A stretch of DNA of 50,586 nucleotides from Ruminococcaceae bacterium UBA1741 (GTDB lineage: Bacteria; Bacillota; Clostridia; Oscillospirales; Acutalibacteraceae), in assembly GCA_002315685.1 (NCBI GenBank), contig DCHX01000012.1, positions 1 to 50,586 of the forward strand, written 5' to 3'. The notes below the pieces were generated by a model, which saw only the letters and a list, made by a program, of their open reading frames with translations, did not search any database and was not told where the DNA came from. Position numbers and translations under genes: made by a program. Every line of letters starts with the position of its first letter. Position 1 is the stretch's first letter. Positions 14,636 to 23,499 of the stretch are shown here, piece after piece.

Positions 14636-16924
14636 TCAAAGCTTATTACGCTGAATTTTTCCGCTCGGTGTTTTAGGAAGCGACTCTCTGAATTCAACAA
14701 TTCTCGGGTACTTATAAGGAGCCGTGTGAGTTTTAACATAATTTTGGATTTCCTTTTTAAGCTCATCGCTTTCCTTTGTGCCGTCAACAAGCACGATACT
14801 TGCCTTTACTACCTGACCTCTGACATCATCAGCCGCCGCCGACACACCGCATTCAAGCACATAAGGCAGTTCCATAATAACACTTTCGATTTCAAACGGT
14901 CCTATACGGTAGCCCGACGACTTAATAACATCATCAACTCTGCCGACATACCAATAGTAGCCGTCCTCATCACGCCAAGCGGTATCGCCCGTATGATAAT
15001 ATCCGTCGCACCAAGTTTCAGCCGTCTTTTCGGGAGAATTATAATATTCAACCGCCAAACCGCAAGGAGTTCCGTTTTTAATATTTACAACAATTTCGCC
15101 GACCTCACCGGTAGCAACCGAGTTTCCGTCCTCGTTTATAATATCAACATCATAAATAGGAGCAGGTTTACCCATAGAGCCGATTTTATGCGGTGCGCCA
15201 ACCAAATTACCGATTATCATAGTGCTTTCAGACTGACCGAAGCCGTCCATAATCCTAAGGCATGTTGACTTTTCAAACTGTCTGTAAACCTCGGGGTTAA
15301 GCGCCTCTCCCGCAGTTGTCATATGCTTAACCGAGGACAAATCATAAGCCGACAAATCCTGTTTAATCATAAGGCGCAGCATTGTAGGCGGAGCGCAAAA
15401 TGTAGTAATGCGGTATTTTGCAAACATCGGCAAAATATCCGCCGCATCAAACCTATCAAAGTCATATACAAAGGTAGCCGCCTCACAAAGCCATTGACCG
15501 TAAAGTTTGCCCCACATAGCCTTTGCCCAGCCCGTATCCGAAATCGTAAAGTGAAGTCCGTCCGGCTCAACACAATGCCAATATTTTGCGGTGTGGAAAT
15601 GGCCTAACGCATACTTATAATTATGCGCCGCAATTTTAGGATAACCCGAGGTTCCCGAGGTAAAGAACATAAGCATTAAATCATCGCCGCCGGGGGATGA
15701 CTCATCACGCTCAAAATGAGAACTGAAAAGTGTATATTCTTCGTCAAAATTGCGCCAACCCTCACGGTTTTGGCCCACAATAATCTTGTTTACAAGCGTA
15801 GGACTTGTCTTTGAAGCAATATCAACCTCGTTTGCGGTATCTCCGTCAGCGGTACAAATAATAGTGTTAATTCCCGCCGCATTAAAGCGGTACTCGAAAT
15901 CGTGAGATAAAAGCTGATTTACCGCAGGTATCGCAATAGCGCCGAGCTTATTTAGACCGAGCATTGCGAACCAAAACTCGTAATGCCTTTTAAGGACTAA
16001 CATTACCCTATCGCCCTTTTTAATGCCCAAGCTCTTAAAATAGTTAGCGCATTGAGCGGAGGCACGCCTCATATCGTCAAAGGTAAACCTGCGTTCAACC
16101 TTATTCTTATCAATATGCAACATTGCAAGTTTATTAGGCTCTTTTTTAGCAAGAGCATCAACCAAATCAAATGCAAAGTTAAAGTTTTCGATATTCTTAA
16201 ACTTAATTGATGTCGGAGTACCGTTTTCGTTTTCGGTAACATCAATAAAGCTTTGATAAATTCTTTTCTTTTTGTCTTTTTCACGCTTAACCGAGGATTT
16301 TAACTCCTTTGCGGGAGAAAGCTCGGGTATCGGCTCGCCCGTAGGGTTAAGCACGATAGCATAGAAAAGACAGTTTTCGCCGTTTACCGCTATCATTCCG
16401 TGAGGTGTACCGCTATCGTAATAAATACTGTCGCCGGGACCTAAAACTTCCTTGTGGGAGCCGATTTGCACCATAAGGTTACCCGAAATAACAATATCAC
16501 ATTCCTGTCCTGCGTGGGTGGTAAGCTCAATATCCTTGTGCTGTGCTTCTTCACTGTATTCACTGCAAACATAAAGAGGCTCGGCAATACGGTTTTGGAA
16601 AGCGGAAGCCAAGTTGTAATAAACCATTCCGTGTGCTTGGTCTATTCGTTGAGCGGCGCCGTTTCTTGTGAGGGTATAGGATTTAAGATTAGGGCTGACA
16701 CCTTCGATAATATCCGTGACGTTGACCCCGAAGGCTAATGCGCAACGGTAAATGAAAGCAAAGTTTAAGTCGCTTTCGCCGCGTTCGCATGCAAGGTATT
16801 CTTCGGTTGTAACATCAGTCTTTTTAGCCATTTCTTCGGCAGTAAAGCGTGTAATTTCCCTTAGTTCTCTGATACGCTCTGCCATTTCTTTGATTTTATA
16901 ATCCAAACCCATCATTTGGCTCAT
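14636..16924 (-). CDS. HTH-cupin-acyl-CoA synthetase fusion (copy 1)
   Basis: A 762-residue three-part protein. Residues 12-72 are an XRE-type helix-turn-helix (AEEMAKKTDVTTEEYLACERG). Residues 125-195 are a cupin (HAGQE near 137-141, PHG at 174-176). Residues 225-762 are an acyl-CoA synthetase of the medium-chain ACSM/acetyl-CoA synthetase type. The adenylation motif is FFTSGTSGYPK; YYHTGDTAWRDEDGYYWYVGR and the C-terminal GKIQRN with the catalytic Lys follow. It activates a short or branched carboxylic acid with ATP and CoA. HTH-cupin pairs are normally stand-alone regulators, so this may be a ligand-sensing enzyme, a regulator or both. It lies 38 bases after its paralogue. Confidence 0.85.
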   Translation of the reverse strand: MSQMMGLDYKIKEMAERIRELREITRFTAEEMAKKTDVTTEEYLACERGESDLNFAFIYRCALAFGVNVTDIIEGVSPNLKSYTLTRNGAAQRIDQAHGMVYYNLASAFQNRIAEPLYVCSEYSEEAQHKDIELTTHAGQECDIVISGNLMVQIGSHKEVLGPGDSIYYDSGTPHGMIAVNGENCLFYAIVLNPTGEPIPELSPAKELKSSVKREKDKKKRIYQSFIDVTENENGTPTSIKFKNIENFNFAFDLVDALAKKEPNKLAMLHIDKNKVERRFTFDDMRRASAQCANYFKSLGIKKGDRVMLVLKRHYEFWFAMLGLNKLGAIAIPAVNQLLSHDFEYRFNAAGINTIICTADGDTANEVDIASKTSPTLVNKIIVGQNREGWRNFDEEYTLFSSHFERDESSPGGDDLMLMFFTSGTSGYPKIAAHNYKYALGHFHTAKYWHCVEPDGLHFTISDTGWAKAMWGKLYGQWLCEAATFVYDFDRFDAADILPMFAKYRITTFCAPPTMLRLMIKQDLSAYDLSSVKHMTTAGEALNPEVYRQFEKSTCLRIMDGFGQSESTMIIGNLVGAPHKIGSMGKPAPIYDVDIINEDGNSVATGEVGEIVVNIKNGTPCGLAVEYYNSPEKTAETWCDGYYHTGDTAWRDEDGYYWYVGRVDDVIKSSGYRIGPFEIESVIMELPYVLECGVSAAADDVRGQVVKASIVLVDGTKESDELKKEIQNYVKTHTAPYKYPRIVEFRESLPKTPSGKIQRNKL

Positions 16925-16962
16925 ATTACTTCGTCCTTTCTGTTAGAATGATTTTTCTTTTC

Positions 16963-19230
16963 TTATAATAAGTTTCTTTGGATTTTTCCGTTTACGGTTT
17001 TAGGAAGCGACTCTTTGAATTCAACAATTCTCGGGTACTTATAAGGAGCCGTATGTGTTTTAACATAATTTTGGATTTCCTTTTTAAGCTCATCGCTTTC
17101 CTTTGTGCCCTTTACAAGCACGATACTTGCCTTAACAACTTGACCTCTAACCTCATCGGGAGCGGCGGAAACACCGCATTCAAGCACATAAGGCAATTCC
17201 ATAATAACACTTTCGATTTCAAACGGTCCTATACGGTAGCCCGACGACTTAATAACATCATCAACTCTGCCGACATACCAATAGTAGCCGTCCTCATCAC
17301 GCCAAGCGGTATCGCCCGTGTGATAATATCCGTCGTGCCAAACGGAATTTGTTTGTTCTTCGTTTTGGTAGTAGCCCATAAATAATCCGCAAGGCACCTT
17401 ATCCTTTGTGCAAACAACAATCTCTCCGGGTTCGCCGTCGGGAACATTGTTGCCGTCAGCATCGACAAGCCTAATATCATAAAGCGGTACGGGTTTACCC
17501 ATAGAACCGATTTTATGCGGATTACCGCGAAGATTTGCAATAGCAAGGGTAAGCTCGGTTTGTCCGAAGCCCTCCATAATTTGAAGTCCGGTCGCCTTTT
17601 CGAACAGTCGGTAAACCTCGGGGTTTAAGGCTTCTCCTGCGGTTGTCATATGCTTAACGGAAGAGAAATCGTATTTTGAAATATCCTCTCTTACCATCAT
17701 ACGAAGCATAGTAGGAGGAGCGCAAAATGTAGTGATTTTATATTTTGCAAACATAGGCAAAATGTCAGCGGCGGAAAATCTATCAAAATCGTATGTAAAT
17801 ACGGCGCTTTCGCACATCCATTGACCGTAAAGTTTTCCCCAAAGGGCTTTTCCCCATCCCGTATCCGAAATGGTAAAGTGCAATCCGCCGTCCTCGGCAC
17901 CGTGCCAATATTTTGCGGTCAAATAATGACCTAACGGATATTTATAATTATGTATTGCGATTTTCGGATAACCGGTAGTGCCCGAGGTAAAGAACATAAG
18001 CATAGGGTCATTACCGCAAGCCGATTCCGAATCACGATGAAAATGAGAGCTGAACAGCATATATTCTTCGTCAAAATTATGCCAACCCTCACGGGCATCG
18101 CCCACAATAAGCTTATTTATAAGAGTAGGGCTTGTCTTTGCGGCAATATCAACCTCGTTTGCGGTATCTCCGTCAGAGGTACAAATAACCGTGTTTACAC
18201 CTGCGGCATTAAAGCGGTATTCAAAATCGTGAGAATGGAGCTGTGCCGTTGCGGGAATTGCAATAGCACCAAGCTTATGAAGTCCCAAAATAGCAAGCCA
18301 AAATTGATAGTGGCGCTTTAACACAAGCATTACCCTATCGCCTTTTTTAATGCCCAACGACTTAAAGTAGTTAGCGCATTGAGCCGAACCGCGCTTAATA
18401 TCAAAGAATGTAAACTGTCTTTCGTTCTTATCCTTATCAAGATGAATCATAGCAAGCTTTTGAGGTTCTTTCCGTGCGATTTTATCCACAATATCAAAAG
18501 CGAAGTTGAATTTATCCTCGCTCTTAAAATCAATAGAAACGGGTGTACCGTTCGCATTCTCACCGACAGTAACAAAAGAATCGCTTACAAGCTTTTTGTT
18601 AGCACTTCGTTGAGGGAAGAAGGTATCGTTAAGCTCGGTTTGAGGCGTATTGTCGCCCGAAAGCACAACAGCCACGAAATAACAGTCCTGTCCGTCAACC
18701 GCTATCATACCGTGAGGTGTCGAGCTGTTGTAATAAATGCTGTCGCCCTCACTTAAATATTCTATATTATCGCCGACTTGAATTTTCATTCGTCCGCTTA
18801 ATACAAGGTCAAATTCCTGTCCCGAGTGCTTAACTAAGTGAATCGGCTTATCCTGTAACTCTTTTTTGTATTCGTAATGCACCCAATAAGGCTCCGACAA
18901 TTTATTGCGGAACATAGGTGCCAAGTTTTGAATTTGGATACCGTCCTCTTTTGCGGTTTCCTGACCTTCGCCCTTACGGGTAATGGTATAGGAAGAAAGA
19001 CGGGCGGTTTTACCCTCTAAAATATCGCTTATACCGATACCGAAAACTATTGAACATTTATGTATAAAAGAAAACGGGAAATCAATTTTGCCGTCTTCGT
19101 AGCTTGCGTATTCTTCGGCGGTAACTTCGGTCTTTTCGGCCATTTCGCTTATCGAAAGTCCTATAATTTCACGCATTTCCTTAATACGCAGGGCAATTTC
19201 CCTTAGTTTATCGGTAGAAACATTTGACAT
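16963..19230 (-). CDS. HTH-cupin-acyl-CoA synthetase fusion (copy 2)
   Basis: A 755-residue paralogue of the downstream gene with the same HTH, cupin and acyl-CoA synthetase order. The HTH and cupin halves differ clearly between copies. The last roughly 120 residues are nearly identical, as are the matching bases (about 17000-17330 against 14680-15010). The adenylation motif FFTSGTTGYPK and terminal GKIQRN are intact. I start at the ATG at 19230, which has AGGAGG upstream. The frame runs 45 codons further, but that stretch is the T-box terminator and leader. It is the first gene of the operon, directly under T-box control. Substrate (isovalerate, isobutyrate or 2-methylbutyrate) is inferred. 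Confidence 0.85.
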   Translation of the reverse strand: MSNVSTDKLREIALRIKEMREIIGLSISEMAEKTEVTAEEYASYEDGKIDFPFSFIHKCSIVFGIGISDILEGKTARLSSYTITRKGEGQETAKEDGIQIQNLAPMFRNKLSEPYWVHYEYKKELQDKPIHLVKHSGQEFDLVLSGRMKIQVGDNIEYLSEGDSIYYNSSTPHGMIAVDGQDCYFVAVVLSGDNTPQTELNDTFFPQRSANKKLVSDSFVTVGENANGTPVSIDFKSEDKFNFAFDIVDKIARKEPQKLAMIHLDKDKNERQFTFFDIKRGSAQCANYFKSLGIKKGDRVMLVLKRHYQFWLAILGLHKLGAIAIPATAQLHSHDFEYRFNAAGVNTVICTSDGDTANEVDIAAKTSPTLINKLIVGDAREGWHNFDEEYMLFSSHFHRDSESACGNDPMLMFFTSGTTGYPKIAIHNYKYPLGHYLTAKYWHGAEDGGLHFTISDTGWGKALWGKLYGQWMCESAVFTYDFDRFSAADILPMFAKYKITTFCAPPTMLRMMVREDISKYDFSSVKHMTTAGEALNPEVYRLFEKATGLQIMEGFGQTELTLAIANLRGNPHKIGSMGKPVPLYDIRLVDADGNNVPDGEPGEIVVCTKDKVPCGLFMGYYQNEEQTNSVWHDGYYHTGDTAWRDEDGYYWYVGRVDDVIKSSGYRIGPFEIESVIMELPYVLECGVSAAPDEVRGQVVKASIVLVKGTKESDELKKEIQNYVKTHTAPYKYPRIVEFKESLPKTVNGKIQRNLL

Positions 19231-19302
19231 TTTTGCTTTCCTCCTGTTAAAAATAACGCTTAAAAATCCTATCGGTTTTCGCAAAAAAATAAAGAAAACC
19301 CT

Positions 19303-19565
19303 AAAAATAAACGCACCCGTCTCAATAACTTTGAGACGGGTGTTAATTTTCACTCGCGGTACCACTCAAATTGCAGCTTTTCTGCCTCTTTGGAACCATT
19401 GTCGCAACCTTAACGCAGTCATACGAAAAGCCCTACTAAGCTTAAAAAAGCCTTTCGTGCTTTTAGCTCGGAAGTGAGGGGCTATTGACAATTTTCCTTA
19501 CCGAAATCACACCATACATCGGTTCTCTGAAAGCAAAGTTTTGTCAGCCGTCTTCGTCATAGCCG
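19303..19565 (-). promoter_or_regulatory. T-box leader, probable leucine specifier (CTC)
   Basis: A tRNA-sensing leader. The T-box core GAGTGGTACCGCGAGTG lies at 19351-19367 (minus strand); its TGGTA would pair with the tRNA ACCA end, so a discriminator A is expected. The terminator stem is perfect over 12 bp (19314-19325 with 19331-19342) and followed by TTTATTTTT. TTTGAG upstream of the core can instead pair with CTCAAA of that stem to form the antiterminator. Stem I spans about 19470-19565 with AGAGA and GTATGGTG motifs. Its 3' side reads GCC-C-CTC-A-CTTCC. By the rule that the specifier precedes an A and the lower helix, the codon is CTC (19476-19478), Leu. The specifier loop is unusually small. 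Confidence 0.85.
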
Positions 19566-19597
19566 TAATAAAAAATATAAAATAAAAAATTTGAATT

Positions 19598-19626
19598 ATA
19601 TTAACATATATTTTTGCTTTTGTCAA
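19598..19626 (-). promoter_or_regulatory. Promoter of the T-box operon
   Basis: TTGACA (19621-19626) and TAATAT (19598-19603) on the minus strand are separated by 17 bases. This is a near-perfect sigma-A promoter about 35 bases before T-box Stem I. Confidence 0.8.
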
Positions 19627-19709
19627 GCATTTTTGCCGAATTTTTGCGGATTTTTTTGTAATTTTTTCTAAAAATTTCGTATTATATTAAAATATGCCGA
19701 AAATTATGT

Positions 19710-20984
19710 TCATTCCTCAACCCTACCCGCAAAAAGTACGGTATTTGTTTCCTCAAAGTTCGAATAAATATAAAACGAAAAAGGTCTGTCGGCAGTAAAC
19801 TCAACGGGCTTATCCTCTTGGATATATGCACTGTCCATCATAAGTATTGCCGTAACCGCCGCCGCCTCAACACCGTTTTCATCAGTTTTGATTTTGGTTT
19901 TTTGGATAATATCGTCAACCCATATTTTTCTGTCTATCATACCCGAAAAATCGGCAGTATCCTTCAAAAAAGCATTTTTAACGCCGTTATCCTTCAAAAA
20001 ATCTATAAGCTCTTTATTATTAAGCGAGGTTTCAATATCAATTTTCGGGATTTTTACGGTAACATTTTTGTAACTGCTCTTTGAAATTTTGTTCTTTATT
20101 TCGCTTGTATCGCCTAACACAAAAGCCATATTTACATCACTGTTCATAGGCAGTATTACCATTTGTGTATCTGCATCTGAATAATAATTAAAATGCTCGG
20201 TTTGACTCATAAATGATTTTTTAACCGTTTTACCGCTCTTTGTCTTGAAATTATCGGTTTTTGTGTTTGCTTTTTCAAATTCGTTTATCCAGTTATTTTT
20301 AAGGTACAATGCATTCATAAGCACAACCGCAATATCACTTGTATCATAACTGTCGGGAAGCAATTTCGGTATCAGTTTTTCGGTTTTTTCACTTGCCCAC
20401 TCATTCACTTTCTTTACCAAATTGCTCTTATTAAAGGTTTTGTATTCGGCACCGAAATTTTTACATATATAATTCTTATAATCTGATTTGAAATCTTCGT
20501 TTATATTTTCCCGTTTCCAAACCGAATTTGCAACCTTTAAGGCTCTTTCGGGCGCTTTGCTTTGCTTATCGACATACCCGTTTTCGACATCCTCGTCATA
20601 CCTTTTGACATCCGATTTAAGTCTTTCATAAAACCTATTTTCAAATTCGTTGAATTTTTTACAATATGCCGTCCACTCGTCAACACCTTCAACATTCAAA
20701 GCCTTTAACAATTCGGCTTTTGTTTCGCCCTCGGCACCCGCTAAAAGTAAGCCAAGCGCATAACGGAATGAAAGCGGAGATACCATATAATTTCCGCTTA
20801 AATTTTCGTCAATATAAGAAATAAACTTTTCGTCAAAACCGTTTTCCGCTATTTTGCCGTCGGTTTTTTGAATTTCACTCGAATTAAGCTTTTGAGCGCT
20901 TGAAGTTTCGTGTTTATCGGTCTTGCAACCGGCAAGCACCAAAATAAAAACCGCACAAAGAAAAACCGCTGTTATTCTCTTCAC
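19710..20984 (-). CDS. Serpin lipoprotein
   Basis: A 424-residue serine-protease inhibitor of the serpin family with a lipoprotein signal: a hydrophobic segment followed by LAGC, lipidated Cys20. It is probably displayed outside the membrane. The fold is recognisable from YMVSPLSFRYALGLLLAGAEGET, ANSVWKRE and the C-terminal RPFSFYIYS. The reactive-loop hinge begins near residue 367: NGVEAAAVTA has the small residues typical of inhibitory serpins. By hinge counting the P1-P1' bond would fall near Ser-Ala after ILMMD. Inhibitory serpins are known from gut Clostridia such as Eubacterium siraeum (siropins). It starts with GTG after GGGGGAG. It follows atpC by 34 bases and may be read from the ATP synthase transcript. 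Confidence 0.88.
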   Translation of the reverse strand: MKRITAVFLCAVFILVLAGCKTDKHETSSAQKLNSSEIQKTDGKIAENGFDEKFISYIDENLSGNYMVSPLSFRYALGLLLAGAEGETKAELLKALNVEGVDEWTAYCKKFNEFENRFYERLKSDVKRYDEDVENGYVDKQSKAPERALKVANSVWKRENINEDFKSDYKNYICKNFGAEYKTFNKSNLVKKVNEWASEKTEKLIPKLLPDSYDTSDIAVVLMNALYLKNNWINEFEKANTKTDNFKTKSGKTVKKSFMSQTEHFNYYSDADTQMVILPMNSDVNMAFVLGDTSEIKNKISKSSYKNVTVKIPKIDIETSLNNKELIDFLKDNGVKNAFLKDTADFSGMIDRKIWVDDIIQKTKIKTDENGVEAAAVTAILMMDSAYIQEDKPVEFTADRPFSFYIYSNFEETNTVLFAGRVEE

Positions 20985-21018
20985 AATATCTCCCCCTATA
21001 CGATTTAATGAAATAATA

Positions 21019-21318
21019 TCATATTTTTTCCGAAATAACCTTTATATTGTTATTTTCTATTTTGGCAAAGCCCTCATCACACTCGATTCGAAGCTTTTCT
21101 TCGCCATCGAGATATGCAACTGTTTCGCCCTTTTTAAGCGCCAAAACCGAATTTGCGTGGCCTACCCTGATTCCGTAAAGTCCGCCGCCTTTACCCTTTG
21201 TGTCATCCTTTGTCGTAAGGTGAACCGAATCGCAAGACACCGTAATCACAGGTTTGTCGGGGGTTATTATCGAAAGGGTTAAGAGCTTTTTCGTTTCGTT
21301 GTTATTTTGATTTTGCAT
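21019..21318 (-). CDS. atpC: ATP synthase epsilon subunit, short form
   Basis: A 99-residue epsilon subunit of F1, contacting gamma and the c ring in the central stalk. Only the N-terminal beta-sandwich domain is present (LLTLSIITPDKPV, IRVGHANSVLALKKG, FAKIENN). The usual C-terminal pair of helices, which inhibits ATP hydrolysis in many bacteria, is missing. The frame ends cleanly at ISEKI. It overlaps the 3' end of atpD. I prefer the ATG at 21318, spaced six bases from GAGG; another ATG lies two codons earlier. Identity rests on domain pattern and position. Confidence 0.8.
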   Translation of the reverse strand: MQNQNNNETKKLLTLSIITPDKPVITVSCDSVHLTTKDDTKGKGGGLYGIRVGHANSVLALKKGETVAYLDGEEKLRIECDEGFAKIENNNIKVISEKI

Positions 21319-22687
21319 ATACATCCTCTATCGTTCCGCACATAAGGAAATTTTGCTCGGATATTGAATCACATTCGCCGCCCAAAATCTTTTCCATACC
21401 GTCAAGTGTATCGGCAATAGGCACATAAGCACCTGCCATACCCGTAAAGTTTTCGGCAACATGGAAGGGCTGACTCATAAATCGCTGTACCTTTCTTGCT
21501 CGCTTAACGGTTATCTTATCTTCGGCGGACAATTCGTCCATACCGAGAATTGCGATAATATCTTGAAGCTCTTGATAACGCTGTAAAATCCTTTGTGTTT
21601 CCTTTGCAATCTTATAATGCCTTTCGCCGATAATACTTTGTTGCATCATCTTCGAAGAAGAATCAAGCGGGTCAACCGCAGGATAAATACCAAGCTCAAC
21701 TATCTTTCTCGAAAGCACGGTTGTAGCATCAAGATGGGCAAATGTTGTAGCAGGAGCAGGGTCGGTAAGGTCGTCCGCAGGGACATATACCGCCTGTACC
21801 GAGGTTACGGCACCGTTTAGAGTTGATACAATTCTTTCTTGAAGCTTACCCATTTCAGAGGCAAGTGTAGGTTGATAGCCGACAGCGGACGGCATTCTGC
21901 CCAAAAGCGCCGAAACCTCCGAACCGGCTTGGGTAAAACGGAAAATATTATCAATAAACAAAAGAACATCCTTATGCTCGTTTTCTCTGAAATATTCAGC
22001 CATAGTAAGTCCTACAAGCGGAACACGAAGTCGGGCACCTGCTGTTTCGTTCATTTGACCGAACACAAGTGCGGTTTTATCGAGAACTCCCGATGCCTTC
22101 ATTTCGTTATATAGGTCGTTGCCCTCACGGGAACGCTCTCCCACACCCGCAAAAACCGAATATCCGTCGTGTTCGGACGCAATATTACGAATAAGCTCCA
22201 TAATAAGCACGGTTTTACCGACACCCGCACCGCCGAAAAGACCGATTTTACCGCCACGCATATAGGGTGTCATAAGGTCAATAACCTTAATTCCCGTTTC
22301 TAAAATTTCGTTGCTTGAAACAATTTCAGAAAATTTCGGTGCATCGTGGTGAATAGGCCAAGATTCAGCAGTTATTTCAGGTCCCTTATCAATAGGTTTG
22401 CCTAAAACATTTACCATTCTTCCTAATGTTTCAAAGCCTACATGCACCGATATAGGTGCGCCGGTATCAATAGCCTTTAAGCCTCTCGATATACCGTCGG
22501 TAGAGTTCATAGAAATACAACGAACCTCTCCGCCACCCAAATGACCGGCAACTTCAAGGGTATAAGTCTTACCGTCATTTTCGATTTTTACGGCGTGAAA
22601 AATATCGGGTATTCTATCCTTGTCAAACAAAATATCAACAACCGGCCCTGTTATTCGCTGTACCATACCAATATTTTGTTCACTCAT
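21302..22687 (-). CDS. atpD: ATP synthase beta subunit
   Basis: A 461-residue catalytic F1 subunit. It shows ITGPVVDILF at the N-terminus, the Walker A GGAGVGKT, GERSREGND, and the catalytic region VPADDLTDPAPATTFAHLDATTVLSR. Length and motifs are ordinary. The ATG at 22687 has AAGGAG upstream, and its first codons overlap the end of atpG, so translation is coupled. Confidence 0.97.
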   Translation of the reverse strand: MSEQNIGMVQRITGPVVDILFDKDRIPDIFHAVKIENDGKTYTLEVAGHLGGGEVRCISMNSTDGISRGLKAIDTGAPISVHVGFETLGRMVNVLGKPIDKGPEITAESWPIHHDAPKFSEIVSSNEILETGIKVIDLMTPYMRGGKIGLFGGAGVGKTVLIMELIRNIASEHDGYSVFAGVGERSREGNDLYNEMKASGVLDKTALVFGQMNETAGARLRVPLVGLTMAEYFRENEHKDVLLFIDNIFRFTQAGSEVSALLGRMPSAVGYQPTLASEMGKLQERIVSTLNGAVTSVQAVYVPADDLTDPAPATTFAHLDATTVLSRKIVELGIYPAVDPLDSSSKMMQQSIIGERHYKIAKETQRILQRYQELQDIIAILGMDELSAEDKITVKRARKVQRFMSQPFHVAENFTGMAGAYVPIADTLDGMEKILGGECDSISEQNFLMCGTIEDVYAKSK

Positions 22688-23498
22688 TGTTTTCATCTCC
22701 TTGATTACCTCTTTCAAGCGATGTTTCAATTACATCGGAGGTAACCTCGCTTTGTCTTAATCTATGAATTTCTTTTTCCAAGCTTTCGCCGTATTGCTCG
22801 GCGGTATCATAAGCCGAACGCATAGTCATAAGAGTCGATGCCTGTGCCCCGAGGGCAGTTTCGATAACAGCACCGAAAACCGTAGCCCTAAAACCCTTAA
22901 TATACAAGCTTGAAAAAACGGTGTCCTTATCGGGTATCCACAAAATATCGCCATCAAGCTTTGAAACATCCTCATTATAGGACAAATCCTCTGTTGTAGG
23001 GATTTGGAAAAATGTATTCTTATACTTCGGAAAGACCATTTTAATATATCTTCCCTTATCCCGAACAAGCTTTACAAGAAGCTTGAAAAGCGGTTCGCAC
23101 TCTGAATATGACGGCACCTCGCCAAAATCAAAAAAAGAGTCGATTTTCACCTTTTTTTCTCTTAAAATATTATAAATTTCCTCACCGCACACAACAAGGT
23201 GTTTAGGCTCGCCGTTCGGCAAAACCTCTTCAAAATAATAGGTTACAATATCATTGTTAAACCCACCGCAAAATCCGCGGCTTGAACCGAAAATCACAAC
23301 AATATCGTTAATATCGGTATTTATTAAATCATCATTTTTATAAAGAAATTTATATTCTTCCTTATATAAAGAGTAGTTTTTCCAAAGGGTTAAAAGGCGG
23401 TTAAACTTTACAGCCGAAACGGTTTTCATAGCCTTTGAAAGCTTACCCGTTGCCCTAACACTTTTAAGCTTCTTTTTAAGATTAGGTATAGCAGACAT
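22680..23498 (-). CDS. atpG: ATP synthase gamma subunit, divergent
   Basis: A 272-residue rotor-stalk subunit. The N-terminal helix (KLKSVRATGKLSKAMKTVSAVKF) and C-terminal helix (MRSAYDTAEQYGESL) are recognisable, with GSSRGFCGGFN in the central domain. The middle is much less conserved than in typical AtpG, and the C-terminal motif lacks the usual ATDNA pattern. It lies between the fused alpha subunit and atpD, as expected for gamma. Confidence 0.88.
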   Translation of the reverse strand: MSAIPNLKKKLKSVRATGKLSKAMKTVSAVKFNRLLTLWKNYSLYKEEYKFLYKNDDLINTDINDIVVIFGSSRGFCGGFNNDIVTYYFEEVLPNGEPKHLVVCGEEIYNILREKKVKIDSFFDFGEVPSYSECEPLFKLLVKLVRDKGRYIKMVFPKYKNTFFQIPTTEDLSYNEDVSKLDGDILWIPDKDTVFSSLYIKGFRATVFGAVIETALGAQASTLMTMRSAYDTAEQYGESLEKEIHRLRQSEVTSDVIETSLERGNQGDENNE

Positions 23499-23499
23499 C

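Noticed and set aside
19231..19365. N-terminal extension of the first HTH-cupin-synthetase by 45 residues
   Set aside because: It lies in the T-box terminator region, while AGGAGG precedes the ATG at 19230.
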